Assembly: GCA_034190875.2 (NCBI GenBank)
Contig: CM067348.1
Coordinates: forward strand, 31,786,602 to 31,850,601
DNA length: 64,000 nucleotides
Direction of reading: 5' to 3'
Origin: Urechis unicinctus
Lineage: Eukaryota > Annelida > Polychaeta > Xenopneusta > Urechidae
The first letter of the stretch is position 1. Each line of letters opens with the position of its first letter. A model generated the notes under the pieces. It was given only the letters and a program-made list of their open reading frames with translations. It was not told the DNA's origin and ran no database searches. The position numbers were made by a program, and so were the translations under genes. This document shows, piece by piece, positions 13,911-26,331 of this stretch.

Positions 13911-14579
13911 TCAAACAATGTTTGATTCTGCTAAGCCATATGTCACATGTTGGACAGGTAACGAGATATTATGACGCTAAAATTATTGCCACTTGCAAGA
14001 TGCAATTGTTACCGGATCTCACACTAAAAACACGGCGGACAGAGATACCAGTTGATTCTTGCATATTGATGATGAATACTAGGATGCGTCGAATAAATCA
14101 TATCAAGAATCCCAACCAGCATGGCACATGCTGGTAGTTAACTTCGGATATTCTGGTATCTGCGCCGTATTCTCGCGTTCAATAACCTAGAGCAAGTGGT
14201 AAATGTAAATAGTACACGCTCGTTATTGACTAAAATTGTTTTCACAGTGACGTTTGCGTACTCTTGGCTCGTTCCTGTTATTAGTGTTAGCTTGACCGTA
14301 CAGGAAATTGTGCGTTGCGACTTAATAGCGTGTAAATACTTGCTTGGTTCAAAGTTTGCGGCTTATTGACTATACCATTTAGCTGCTTGAATCGAGTAAA
14401 GCTACAATCGAGTAAAGCAACAGTCGGCGCGTACTTGCAGATAATAGCCCAGCGGTCATACGAGGCCTACAAACCAGCACTGCGATAACGTAGCCGAAGG
14501 CCGCGCATTTAATATTGCTTTCATTATATAATTCTAGTGGGTCGTATCAATTCAATACTTTAACCATATTTTAAATCCA
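13911..14579. other. No feature recognised
   Basis: Mixed sequence. ATCGAGTAAAGC occurs twice close together near 14,390-14,420. Nothing else is supportable. Confidence 0.5.
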
Positions 14580-14780
14580 AATAAACAATGAATGGTAAAA
14601 CAATCAGAATATTTTCATAACGTAATTGTCGAGTCATCGTCAACGGTTTATGCTTAATTAAACGTATCCAAAGAAGACGTGGCGAGTGATAATCAAACAG
14701 CAGAACAGTTGCTTGAAACATACAAACAAAAAGACAGAAGTGTACCTTGAACGAATAGTTTATGATGAAAGGCATTGCAG
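14580..14780 (+). repeat. Short old direct duplicate (partner at 12.3 kb)
   Basis: Partner of 12,245-12,380, described there. It directly precedes the larger duplicated segment that starts near 14,810. Confidence 0.45.
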
Positions 14781-14809
14781 TGCAATTTAAGTACTAACTG
14801 TCATTGTTG

Positions 14810-15950
14810 TTAACGACTAGTGACGACCGGTCGGCATTTTACAAAAAAACAGATAGCAAGTATCATCTCTCTGCTGTTTGCAAATAGCAAAATGGCTTCG
14901 GTAAGGCAACATTAACATTTCTTGAGTCACATCTTAAGTAGGGAGGAACCAAACGAGGATGAATGATGGCTTACCATATACATAAAGAATTCTGTTGCCT
15001 GAGGCAATTTCATCATGAAGCGGTTCAGATTAGTATGTCGCGTTAAGATGCCTCATACCTATCTAAGGGAACTTCTAACCAATATGACCTGCAGCGATAC
15101 GTGCTGTATTTGTCCTGAGCATAAGAGAAAAAGTTGCTGACGTCGGCCGAAGGATGTGAATATTCGTCGGGCCATGAGCAGCTGTCTTGATGTTGAACAT
15201 TATTGAAGGGATTTTCAGATGCCAAAGGGTTACACATAATTGGACGCTTAAGGGCTTTGCAAATGATTAGTGCAAATTGCAACAGGAAAAACAAGAACCC
15301 TGTTACAGGGACATATCCGGCATTTCAATTGACGGGCTTATAAGTATGTGACCATGTATTTGAAATCATGTGCAGATAAAGTGTCTAGCGTACTGCAATA
15401 ACTAATTAATATGCCATTAATAAAGCATCAATTCCAATTTAATAAAGCGGGTTTAACAAGCCTTGGCCCTGCATTTTAAAACATTTGTCTAGTATATTTC
15501 CAATGCAGGAATGTGCCGGTGCTAACTCAAGTACAGATAGCCCACTATTTGCTAAATGGCTAAATATCTGTAACCAGTGGGATGAAATTTAATGATATAA
15601 GCTCGATGTGACACCTACGCTGGGCACTTTTTGTCGATCTCTGGTTAACCTCTGTTAACTGCTCGGTGATTGGTTGCGCTATGGTGTTTGGTGGCTGAAC
15701 AGTTGGTAGGTGGAGCAACCGCACATATAACCCTTTTGCTTATCTATACCTCTACGTGACGGCTTGGTTATTGGCTGATTCGCTCCATCTATGGTCACTT
15801 ACAGTTTGAAGCGGTAAAAAATCAGATGTATGCAGCCATTTGATATAAATAATGGAAAAAGGTATCAATGTACAAACAATTATTTGTTGCTGTTATATTG
15901 AACCTAGCAAAACATGACAGAACGCCGAATCAGGATTTGAGTCTTATGAA
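14810..15950 (+). repeat. Old direct duplicate, pair 2, copy a
   Basis: Collinear with 22,795-23,700 on the same strand at an offset falling from about 7.98 to 7.75 kb, as expected from accumulated indels. Clear anchors include GGGAACTTCTAACCAATA, TAATTGGACGCTTA, GACGTCGGCCG, GGTATCAATG and AAACATGACA. A minus-strand reading frame is partly kept between the copies (see 15,043-15,324). Confidence 0.75.
15043..15324 (-). CDS. Candidate exon: membrane segment plus cytoplasmic-like tail
   Basis: A 93-codon minus-strand frame ends in TAA. Its translation starts with a hydrophobic segment of about 20 residues, then a basic KALKRP stretch, then a polar tail rich in N, D, S and aromatic residues, ending VPLDRYEAS. 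In the diverged duplicate near 23,100-23,260 part of the frame is recognisable. LKRPI, NN, DSCS and PADVS are shared in register, before a frameshift and a stop destroy the copy. Silent differences (CTT/CTG, CAA/CAG, AGC/AGT, GTC/GTA) are mixed with many replacements, so purifying selection is weak or absent. I infer either a decayed gene or repeat ORF, or one functional and one dead copy. The family is not recognised. Confidence 0.3.
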   Translation of the reverse strand, partial: NAGYVPVTGFLFFLLQFALIICKALKRPIMCNPLASENPFNNVQHQDSCSWPDEYSHPSADVSNFFSYAQDKYSTYRCRSYWLEVPLDRYEAS

Positions 15951-16904
15951 TATATATCATTTTTGGCGAATGCCATGGCAAATAAGCTTTTGTTCCGGAA
16001 GTTACTGCCCAACGTGAAGCAGAAGATAATTCATTCCGTACTCAGTATGAACCACCACTACATGTTTAATTTGCGGGTGATCAATAATTAATACAGAAGT
16101 AAATAATGCTACTGGCCAGTGGCAATACGTGGGAAAATATTCAACCGATTGGTCAAGGACACGTGATAACTTATTAATGAGCAAATGTCAATGAACACTT
16201 AATTACTGTTGCTACATTCGATGAATGCTCAATCCATGGCTGCGTCAATTACACATGTATTGATATGTTCATTGTGGTCTTCATGGCTTATGCAGAAGAC
16301 TAATGCTAATGTACTGTAACTGCCTAACGGCATTCCTCTGACAGCATTCCATCAGATCAATAGTCTTAAGGCGCCCTAGCGTAGCGCGTGAAGCACTATC
16401 AGTTAGATACTATATTCAACGTATGCTCCGGTGTACTCATGTACGACTCCATAACGTCTCAGTTCATGCCATTTCCTAAATTGAAATATGCTCTGTGTAC
16501 AGTCGTGAATATATGGGTCAACCAAAAGGGTGCTAGCCACTTAAACATGAAAAAGAAAGGATTATGTGAGATTTGCATAACTGTGCTGGTTGTATATTCC
16601 ACAGAGAGATGCACTGATACGGTATGATACATCATAATGGGAGTGTTGCGCTGCACTAAATACGTCCTGTGACCATAACTAACATGGTACATCGCTACGC
16701 ATGCACAGATATGTTAACAGAAAAAAACTAGAAAATGCCTTAAGCATTTTAAATTGATGTACTAATATACATATGCATTTGGTCTGCTTAACATAATATG
16801 TGATCGCTTATCATGCATTTATCAAAGTCTGTGCCATGTAGGCATCGGATCCAAATTATAATTCGGTACGTATTGCTCAAATAATATCTAGTTTGCTCAT
16901 TCAC
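15951..16904. other. Diverged sequence between duplicates
   Basis: Contains one further anchor of the 14.8/22.8 kb duplication. GTGTACTCATGTACGACTCC at 16,431 matches GTGTACACTTGTACGACTCT at 23,706, offset 7,275 bp, with weaker similarity for about 60 bases after it. A 79-codon plus ORF and a 77-codon minus ORF overlap at 16,388-16,692 without further support. Confidence 0.5.
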
Positions 16905-17010
16905 ATACCACACTATGCTGGCTCGTTAAGACAAATGCGCAATAATTGGCTGCGTTAATCGCTACCGGATATGTATGTCCTTTCACCTGAACAATGTGCA
17001 TTTACGCCAC
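16905..17010 (+). repeat. Three-copy dispersed direct repeat, copy 1
   Basis: ACTATGCTGGCT, AATTGGCTGCGT and GGATATGTATGTCC occur in the same order and spacing as in copies at 18,018 and 18,757. Roughly 65-70% identical by eye. Confidence 0.55.
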
Positions 17011-18017
17011 CTAAAAGTGCTTCGACCACCCACAAATAAAAATAATTCATGAATGTACGTCCAACAGGCGTATATACAAAATAGGTCTGAAGTTTGTTGA
17101 AGCCTTGGTTACAAATGTCTTGTAAGAACAATTCAATGGCGCATCAAGCATGCAATGTGTGATAAGCACCTGCTTGCACCAATAGCCAGCATCGATGGTC
17201 TCTTGGTTAGCCTATGTAAAGTCATAGGCAAACCTTTAAATAATATGCGCTGGTCCTTGATGATGCTAGTAGTACGAAAATATTGATTATGACTAGCATA
17301 TGTGGTAGTTGTGATCGCAGGAAACACTGGTTTTACTTTGTCTGTGAAGTGATCATGTGAATATAAACGATATGACATGCTTACACCAATTTAGCATTTT
17401 GCATTGGTCTGTAAGAGCGACTCCATAACAGCCCTAGGAACAGCATTATATCGTAATCGTTATCGCTGTAGTTCGAATTTAATTGAATACTTTCACTCTC
17501 AACATGTTGGTAAAAGTTTCAATTCTGCGACCGCAGAGTGTATTTCGTGATGGCATGATATTCTAAAAACGTTTTTCTGGTTTAATGCAGTATATTATGG
17601 CAGTAGATGAATTCGAGATAAGGGCTCTTTTGTAATTAATTGGTGTAAGCATACATCGATCATCATATAAGATAACAAAGGAGGGTTATATCGCGTGGTT
17701 ACGCTCTGTGGATCATCAACAAACCGAATTATGGAGGATCAAAATGACCTTCATGCTTTCTGAAATTGAATTAAGCTGAACTGCTATCAACGTAAAGCCC
17801 CGGTGAAGCAAAAGCTAATTAACAAACAGTTTAATGCATCACACCAGTTTTAATGTTTAGGTAAACACTGGTTGAAACATTGCAGGACACTGCCCTTTAT
17901 TTGCGTGGGTTGTGTTTTCCCCGAAAAGTCATGCACGCGTTATAACTATTCTACGTGTAAATGTTATTTTGATCCATATTAATCAGCAAATATGCAGTTC
18001 GTTTTTTCACATAATGT
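17011..18017. other. No feature recognised
   Basis: Mixed A+T-rich sequence with no supportable ORF, RNA gene or repeat. Confidence 0.5.
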
Positions 18018-18130
18018 ACAATGCTGGCTGTAATTGACGAAAACAATAAAATTGGCGGCGTCACCAACCCCTGGATATGTACGTTCATTTCAAGTAATCG
18101 GGACTAATACAGACGAGAACCAACGTATAA
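18018..18130 (+). repeat. Three-copy dispersed direct repeat, copy 2
   Basis: ACAATGCTGGCTG, AATTGGCGGCGT, GGATATGTACGTTC and GGGACTAATACAGACGAG. The last block matches copy 3 (GAGGACTGATACAGAAGA at about 18,827) and the first blocks match copy 1, so this copy links the three. Confidence 0.55.
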
Positions 18131-18756
18131 ATATTTGTCTATATAATAAAGCTACCTAATGGTATTCAGCTGAAAGCATGACGTCCTGACAACTGTGTTA
18201 CGTCTCCAGTAATAGCACCTTAATGTATATACCATTGTATGCATAGTTTGCTTTGGTGTTTTCAATAACTCAGCTAATCCAATATGCTATGTAGCTATGT
18301 ACTCTCACATGTAATCGTGTACGCTTGCGTTTGCGTTAATCCATAGTGCACTAGTCATTCAAATGGGTAATGTGTGTGAAATTAGAAACTTTGACGTCTG
18401 AATTACGGCAATATGTAATTGCGTGTCACGCCTCATTTATTTGTAGAAACTTAACTAGACACAATTATGTACATGTTAGATATCGATTGATGATAGATGG
18501 TTGATGGATCGGAGGACCGATTCAACTATCAAAAATGGCGCCATGCAGACATCTCTGTCCCATCTGATATTAGGTGAAGTGAATTTTAACGCGTCACTGT
18601 TTGCTCGTCCGTTTCGTCCGAATTATATGCCAAAAAGCGTTCATGTCAACGGAATCATGATTACCTAACAAAACATAGTGTTTCTCAACAATATGCATAC
18701 CAGAAACTGACCTCTAACTTTTTCCAGATGCACAAAGGACTCCCTTATACAAAACG
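18131..18756. other. No feature recognised
   Basis: Mixed sequence between two copies of the dispersed repeat. Nothing supportable was seen. Confidence 0.5.
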
Positions 18757-18850
18757 ATGCTGACTACATCAAACAAATGCAAATATTGCGTGAATTGCAT
18801 CGAGATGTGTTTGTCCATCTAAGTTACGAGGACTGATACAGAAGAAAGCT
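18757..18850 (+). repeat. Three-copy dispersed direct repeat, copy 3
   Basis: ACGATGCTGACT, then AGTTACGAGGACTGATACAG, matching copy 2 in order and spacing. It lies immediately upstream of the exon-like ORF at 18,864. Confidence 0.5.
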
Positions 18851-18863
18851 AACATGTTAATGC

Positions 18864-19067
18864 TTGTACGAAGTCTGTAACCGCATAATAAGAACTCCAT
18901 GTGGCCAACTTAATGAAGAATCCCCGACCATAGCAGTAGAATCCTCCTATACGTACCGTTTATACATAGTGTGCATTGGTTTATTCGCAAGTGTCATAGT
19001 GCTTGTAAGTGTCTTTCAGGAAGGCACGGGTAAAATGTTACGCAAATGGAGAATAAACGGAAAATGA
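18864..19067 (+). CDS. Candidate terminal exon with membrane segment
   Basis: An open frame of 67 codons ends in TGA. Its in-frame left limit is a TAA a few bases upstream and it has no upstream ATG, so it would be a spliced exon. The translation has two cysteines (EVCNRIIRTPCG), a polar linker, then a hydrophobic segment of about 20 residues, and a basic tail (MLRKWRINGK) at the stop. The order resembles the C-terminus of a type I membrane protein. This is the third such segment in the window (see 1102-1410 and 15,043-15,324), although the three do not resemble each other in sequence. Family not recognised, and chance is a real alternative at this length. Confidence 0.22.
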   Translation: MYEVCNRIIRTPCGQLNEESPTIAVESSYTYRLYIVCIGLFASVIVLVSVFQEGTGKMLRKWRINGK

Positions 19068-19869
19068 GGTTTGGTGAATGTCACACGGTAAAGCGGCAAA
19101 TAAGCTGCTTTAACATTCGGAATATACGCTAAGGTACAATATGGATCAATAGACACTTGCAGGTGAAGTTGGTAAGTGGCGCTATATAGTCACCTATCAT
19201 ACGTCATGCTACAACTGCGATTACACTAGTCCAAGCCTTATGTTAGATTGCTAGGTAGATATGGATGGGCCGGAGTCACAGCACACTTATGATGTGCTGT
19301 GCTATACAAAATAACATTTTTTGGTGCAAGATGTGTCTCCATTTTCAGATCTGTTTAACAATAGGTCAGAGAGACATATGCGTTTGGACACCTTGCAAAA
19401 GTCTTAATCGGGGACGTTTGTCATATGAACAACGTAAATAGGTTCAGTAAATGAGAACAAAGCGATTTCCAGACGATTGTGCAAAATTATCACATGAGTG
19501 GCCGGTCATGAAGGGTTAATAGGTAGCTATCAAATATTGGATGTACACTGAGGCTGTCCGGTTAACCACACTCAAGATCAGGTCATGGTTTTGCTTTGCA
19601 TTTAGTAAGAACCTCATGTTTTTGAAACATAACCATAGAGTACAGAATCGGACTGACTCCGCAGCATGTTTATGAGCCCAAACACCTGCTGGTAGACACC
19701 TTCAATATCGTGGGACATCGCGCCGCACAGTAATACGCTTTCAGAGCAATAGTGCTATATCCAGAAGCATGCGGTCTGAAGTCCTGGAATGGGATAACTT
19801 TCATCGCATATCTCTGGACAGATTTGACGTTCAATTGAATACATTGAGTGAACATAAATGGGCAATTGA
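19068..19869. other. No feature recognised
   Basis: Mixed sequence. Short overlapping minus-strand ORFs near 19,670-19,955 continue into the next repeat and are not separately supported. Confidence 0.45.
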
Positions 19870-20049
19870 TTGTGGTTCATATTGTTCATTTGTAATAACG
19901 TCAACGTTGACGGTATTCCATGTTTTATGTTGAATTGGTTTGATATGACCGTCATATTTCAGAATGCTGCGTCTTTGCGATTCAGAGATGTATATCATGG
20001 CTGATATGGCACGTATGCATGTTCTATAAGCTGGTAAAGCGATAAACAT
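19831..20049 (-). CDS. Candidate minus-strand coding segment shared with 27.0-27.2 kb
   Basis: A 72-codon minus-strand frame. The duplicated copy at 27,022-27,213 is open in the corresponding frame. Around the centre the two read LKYDGHIKPI and KKHDGYIRSI. The exchanges there (Y/H, H/Y, K/R) are conservative, which hints at former coding constraint. Outside this core the similarity is low. I do not recognise a domain. It could be a relict repeat ORF rather than a host exon. Confidence 0.25.
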   Translation of the reverse strand: MFIALPAYRTCIRAISAMIYISESQRRSILKYDGHIKPIQHKTWNTVNVDVITNEQYEPQSIAHLCSLNVFN

Positions 20050-20470
20050 GTCATCGAAAGAGAGGGCTGCAACGCTACGTAAATGGTGTGTAGACGTTAC
20101 TAAAACAGGAATCTATTACCTGCCAAGTATAAATATCTTAAGCAAAACAAAATCATAGTGGGGTCTATGACGTCAGAGGTGTAGTATTGCATTCGTTCTG
20201 TAATCTATATCTAGAGTGTTTTGCCGGAGAGCTGCTGGAAAATATTCATCTGCAGTGCATTTTTTTGGCAGGCGCCCATACCAGTCGGTAAAATATGCAA
20301 CACTAAACCATCCGTTTTGCCAATAATCACGGCATTGCCTTAGTTAATGGCCGTTGATATACTATAAGAAGCCATAAGCATGTATCTGGCCTGCATGATG
20401 ATGCATTAATCCGGATGATGTAAAGAGATTAACCTTTTTTTCGATGGCATAAGTAAGAAATTCTGGCGTC
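19870..20470 (+). repeat. Old direct duplicate, pair 3, copy a
   Basis: Collinear with 27,070-27,760 on the same strand, offset about 7.2 kb. Anchors include GGTATTCCATGTTTTATGTT against GGTATTCCGTGTGATGTGTG, TATAAGCTGGTAAAGCGA against GTTAAGCTGGTGAAGTGA, CTGCAGTGCATTTTTTTGGC against TTGCAGTGCCTTTTTGACA, and AAAATATGCAACACTAA against AAAACATGTAACACTAA. The offset is close to that of pair 2, so pairs 2 and 3 may be parts of one larger duplication. Confidence 0.75.
20175..20337 (-). CDS. Candidate minus-strand exon, intact here and broken in its duplicate
   Basis: A minus-strand frame of about 54 codons follows an in-frame TAA and ends at a TGA near 20,175. It is rich in W, Y, F and C (NGWFSVAYFTDWYGRLPKK), unusual for random A+T-rich translation. 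The duplicate at about 27,490-27,550 is recognisable as SV..F.D.**.RL.K in the same register, but the first tryptophan of the DWYG core is a TAG stop there and a lysine run has lost a base. This pattern fits a once-coding segment with one dead copy. No family is recognised. Confidence 0.25.
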
Positions 20471-22794
20471 TTAAATTAGGCTATATAAACATTTATTCAA
20501 ATGACCATATAAAGAGAAGAATACATGGTTGACCTAAACATGACTCACGCTGCACAATAACATGTTTACATACATGATGACGCATACATTTTTAGCGAAA
20601 AAACCATGTAAAATATAAGTGTAACCGAGAAGCCTAGAAACTAGCATGACAAAATACGCCATTACGAATAAGTGCTAATCTGTATTTAGAACATACAGCA
20701 GATTGCAATATCCGGACGGAGAGCAAATATATTTCATCGACCACCAAGTAATATCCTTTCCATGGGATACTTTTCCACTATCGATTCACCAGAAATATTT
20801 AACGGAAACTGTTAAGATCTGACAGAGGCAATAAATAGGAACCACTGACGATAATTTTGGCTAATATTCTCTTAACAATTTTAGCCTGTTTCTATGACAA
20901 GTCAGCTTAGAATGACTAATTTTACACCAACTCAATAAATTCAATATGCAATGTAAGGAGAGAGTTAAAGGCTATATTGATATGAAGTTCACGTGTACAT
21001 GCTGACGCTATTATTCATAGTAGGCTCATGTATCGATATAAGCATCCATGTCATATAAACGGGTTTAATCCAAAAAGCAGCATACTATAACATAGTTATA
21101 TTGCATTGCTGGCCATCAGTATTCCGATCAGACAGCAAAAATGTATTATCCGGTCTAATACTCAGGGCCCTGGAAATATTTTCACATTACGATGAAGCAA
21201 TATCGTATCTCTGTATTCCGGCATTCGCTGCCTTATCAGAAAAGCAAAAGAGGGTGATTAACAGCACGTTTGATGTTTTGCTAAATAAAACAGTCGCAGG
21301 ATGTCACCTGTTGTTGTCATTGACTCCAATAATGGGAACGTTGGCGAATAACTAGGTTGTTTGCAATATTTATGCATGTTATGCCTTAGTCACGAGAGAC
21401 ATATAAGTGCTTACAAGCCCCATACAAAGTTGTGGTGGTCACATGCTGTAAGGGTGGTCTGCGGGCGTTCTATGGATTCCTAACGGAGGGTGACGCAACA
21501 CGCTCCCCTTACCGCCATGACATTTAAGACAATCTGGACCGAGCATAATTAAGCCTGCTAACTTGTTCTTGATATATGACTGTGATTATAGCCCGTCCCG
21601 CCATTGGGGAGTTAGTTAAAATAGCGCTACACGACCGGACAAACTGCCAAAAACCATGCAAAACTGAGCTCCGTATGACATTAATTGATATCTTGGTCGA
21701 CGCTCGATAATTATAATGTTGAAGTTACAAATGGAAGCAGATATTTTGAGGTATGTAGGTAGCTTTTGTGCATACGAAGCATGCATCTGGTTTGTTGAGC
21801 AATGACATATGTATGATGCAGAGCATTTTGTGTTCTGTGACTGCCCAGTGGCACATTATTAGAGTCTAGTCACTATGCAATCGAGGCCCGTTGAATGTAT
21901 AATAATCGAACAAACCATTGGCAATACGAATAGTATATGAATGGGAGTAGTTACTCTTTAGTTTTGTTTTGGTTTTGATTAACAGCGCGAATGTATGAAA
22001 TGACAGTAAGGCACTGTACAAATCCTTAAATGTAATTATCGAAAGAAAGTCGGCACTCTATCATTGCAAGTATCGCTTAAGCGGACAAACCCATAATAGA
22101 ATAGATTAATGAAATGGATGTCATTAAATCATCATGTCTCTTAGCACAGCTGTATGCGGTCAGGCGTTAAATTACACGGGTTATTCGTCAAGTGGTGTTC
22201 GTCCTGTCTGATCTGGACATGATTACTTCCCAACTAGTGATTGTCATGTAATATTTGGCTGTGTGACTTGAATACAAACTGGTCTGCTCGTCTTAAAATC
22301 AGCCACCTGGCGCTACTGACGCAGGCTAAACAAGCTGCTGGAACTGGAAAAACTTAGTAAAGTAGTTCATATGGCCTTAACTTACGAGCCAACTACCACG
22401 GTGGTAGTGTATATCTTCGGTAGAGGGCATCCACGACGACCGCTGTAAATAAGTGCACATATATTAGGCCTTACATAGTGGCATTTTATTGAATGAGCTA
22501 AAGCCCGGTCCGATCCTTCACTGAAGTTGACTGATTTATGGCATAAAAATATGGCTGTCAATTAAGTTAGTGGTGATATTTTGAACGTAAATCCAAGCGA
22601 TATATTGTGACGATAATGTGAAACACAACAGCAAAGATAATGCATATGCGAGCAACAAATCAAGAGTTAGCTAATGCTATCAAGTGCAGGATTATGAGCA
22701 GCGGATTTAGCTGATAGTTGAATTGTGTCAAAAGACAAAATGACACGTGATCAATAGTCGAGGTCATTGGTGAAAAAAAGACAGAAATACATGT
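20471..22794. other. 2.3 kb with no recognised feature
   Basis: A+T-rich mixed sequence. A plus-strand ORF at 21,101-21,355 (84 codons) has no domain or splice context that I can defend. Confidence 0.5.
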
Positions 22795-23700
22795 CAGGCT
22801 CGAAACCTAGTGACGATTGGTCTTCATTTACCGAACTGCAAAAAGCAATTATATGCTATTTACCATTTGTAAATAGACTATCTGTCTATATGTCATTTGT
22901 AAATAGCAAAATGTCTTCAGTATGGCACACTTCACATTCCGTTTATCACTTATTAGGTAAGGAGAAGCCTTTCAGACTATTAAAAATTATGACGTGTCAT
23001 GTCGCCTTTAGCATATACGTTCAGGTAACGACTTCAATAAGTATCTCACCTAAAAATGTCTCACACCTGTGTCGGGGAACTTCTAACCAATACAACTTGC
23101 AGCAATACATTCAGTATTCGTTCTAGACATGCAAAAAACGTAGCTTACGTCGGCCGGTGTCAATTTCCGTGAGCAACTGTCTGCTTGCTGATCATTATTG
23201 GAGTGATTTATAAGTGCCGAAGGGATACATATAATTGGACGCTTCAGGGTATTTGAGAACATCCAATGCCTTTCCTAATAAGAAAAATAGCAACCTCCGG
23301 TGCTAGAACATTTACAGGATTCCCATTTACGGACAAACAAGTTTGAGACCAGGGACATAACAATGTGCAGAGTGTTAGTTGAACTCCAATTACAACATAC
23401 TTTGCCCCAATCAAAAACCAATTCAAACTAAATAACATTGACCACGGAACAAGGTCTAGTTTATCCTAAATGTTCAAATGTGCAAATTCACATTCAGCTG
23501 CAGATGACTCATAATTTCCCGAATGGCCAAATATTTCCTCCCACGTACGATGTGAAAACCATTTGTGTAAAAAAACAACTATCAACCATTTAAGACGGAA
23601 TTCGGTATCAATGCACAAAGCGTGGTATAACTGTTACATTAAATGCGGCAGAACATGACAAAGTGGGAATCCTTGATTTGAGTCTAGTGCATGCCTGTGT
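22795..23700 (+). repeat. Old direct duplicate, pair 2, copy b
   Basis: Diverged partner of 14,810-15,950. Near its start CATTTGTAAATAG occurs twice 36 bp apart (22,865 and 22,901), a small internal duplication not obvious in copy a. A 119-codon plus-strand ORF (22,767-23,126) crosses it but the equivalent frame in copy a is interrupted, so I do not call a gene. Confidence 0.75.
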
Positions 23701-23790
23701 GTTTGGTGTACACTTGTACGACTCTATTAAAGGTCCACCTGTGATATTTCCGCTATCGTAATATCCTCTCAATTGTGATCATGTAAGGCC

Positions 23791-26139
23791 GCGCTTGCAA
23801 GTGGTTATCTTGAGGATACCAGCCAAATTGCCGAGAAAATGAATATTTTTGGCTATTTAAGAAATGCGTCATATAATAGTGTATAGCGGTGCTTGTGCTG
23901 ATTTAGCAACCAAAAAGATTTTAAGCTGAACGGAGAGGTTCTGATGCAACTAATAGATCAATTGAGTGTGCCAATAGTTATTGTTGTTGGCCAGTATACC
24001 GTATTGCTTAGTAATATGCAGATCGTAAACAAACTTCCAACCAGCAAACTCAGACGCATCAGGGGTTTCCTTGTACGTGAAACTCTTTTGGTAAATACTC
24101 AATCAGCACATATTGATCAGCGAATACACTGATTAGAATGCCGTTCCTCGGTAATCTATCATATTGTATCTTCTTTACAAAACACCCATTATTCTCAACT
24201 TTACCGCCAAATGTTTGAAATATATACAAGCAGCATGAAAGAAACACTAGTTTTGGATAACATAAAGCTTCCCTTCAAATTAGTCTCTGTCTTATAGTTT
24301 AAAACAATACGATGAGTAAGATATATTTAATGGATGCATTCATTTATTCTGTATATCAGTTCATATAAATGTATCAGTAGATAAATTATCATTCGTCTAA
24401 TGCAGTCACACTAGCATATCCGCTGTGCAAGTACCGAACGAATGTACTCACTGGGTTATACCGCTACGCTATTAGTTTGTTATCCATGGACGAACGCGAA
24501 TAGATTTCAGTATTTACCAATGGATTAGCATCAATTGTATGTGTCCTTGAGATACCCGGTACATTCATAAGTGATTTTCTTATCCGCAGAGACTTTTCGC
24601 AGACTATTTTAAGCATCCAATATGCCAGACATTGCCTTTTCTGGGTTTGGCAGTTCTTTATGTGGCGACAAATGTTATATGAATAATGATGAATATTCAG
24701 CTGATTCCGGAGCTAAATCGAATACTTTGTTGGCAGGCTTAACCGATGCCACATAGCAAAATCGATAAGGTAACATGTTATTGTATGTGCATAATGTGAG
24801 ACAATGAACAGCACAGATGTCGCATCCAATAATATTGAACAAACTAAAATTATTCAACAGAAAAAAACAATAAAGTGGCTGTTATGAAAGTTTTGTCGAA
24901 ATTGCTCGGTTGTACAAGACAGGACAGTGTTGTAAATATAATACTTTCTGTAGAATAAAGTATCGTTCATTTGACGATATCAAATGTCAATAAGCAAATT
25001 CAGAAACTGCCATATAAGTTTCTTGCAATGCACCGTGAAAAGCCGTGTTCCCTACTCAGCATTATTCAACGACTATAGAAGCACACCCATTAATAAATAT
25101 AAATGCTACAATTTAGTGATTGCATTTTACGAATGAAGTAAAGCGTGTGATGCTGTTTCCTGGCTTACTAGAATTGCTCAGCTGCCGGCGTTACATGAGG
25201 CATGTAGAAAGTAAATTAGCCAAGCAAATATGCATCCACGCGCCAAGTGATGGTGACATCTTGTTAAATTCAATGTCCTAATCTTGAAGCTTAATTCTAT
25301 TGCGCCGCAAGGGCACGCTGTCTAAGCATCACAATGAGTCGCATCAATCAACTGCACTGTTGTATCTTACTGCTGAGGGCTTGGATGTGCTTCTAGATTA
25401 CCTCTTCCTGCCTGAGGTGATTTCGTAACGCTTCTGCCAAGGCGGTTATAAGAGTGCTCGGATTCGCATAGAGTGGATCAAAACTTTACGTTTTAAAAAG
25501 AAAGCACGTAATACAAGCGTAGGCTTTTGTAGTGAACAAATTGTATCCTAAATGGCGATGCATCCTTCAGCCTATTTACTATGAAGCTTGGTTTTGCACT
25601 TCTATTGGGTTCGATAGGTACTGCCTACACGGTTACATTGCTGCCAGATGCGGTTGCCATAAAAATCAGAGGCAAAATGTAGCACTCTACTGAAAGTCAA
25701 TTGCTATTATCTCAAACAACTTTGTCACGTCAATGTTTTTAGATTGAATATGATGTCGGTAAATATGCATCCTTGCTCATTGAAGTAGCGACTCGAAACT
25801 AAGGGAAAATACATACAAGCATATCAGACTCCCACCAGAGTCCGACAGATGCAACATAATCACCCGATTAGTCTTAGTATTTAGCAATAATTAGTGTTGG
25901 CATGTGCATGAGAGGATTGTGCACATATTTTAGATGCATGACAGAGCCCGGCATGTACTAACCGTGTTCATTGGTAGCCGGCCACATATTTATGATACCT
26001 TGAGTTAGAATTATTAAGTCAAGTTATATTGTGACCACTGGTTAAGCCGCGAATGCTTAACATACTTAACGAATCAGAATTAAATGATGTTTGACGTATT
26101 GCTTAGCGAGCAGCAGACTGCAAGGACCTATTATTCACT

Positions 26140-26141
<2 letters not shown>
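23791..26141. other. 2.35 kb with no recognised feature
   Basis: Mixed sequence. Weak similarities to the 18.0-kb repeat occur near 25,160-25,210 and 25,750-25,800 but are too short to annotate. Confidence 0.5.
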
Positions 26142-26193
<52 letters not shown>

Positions 26194-26203
26194 CACACAC
26201 ACA

Positions 26204-26258
<55 letters not shown>

Positions 26259-26267
26259 TTATATAAT

Positions 26268-26331
<64 letters not shown>

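Noticed and set aside
22767..23126. 119-codon plus-strand ORF as a gene
   Set aside because: It lies in an old duplicate whose partner copy is interrupted in that frame. The minus strand shows better frame retention.
25160..25800. Further copies of the 18.0-kb dispersed repeat near 25.17 and 25.75 kb
   Set aside because: Only 12-25 bp of imperfect similarity in different order, which is not distinguishable from chance by eye.
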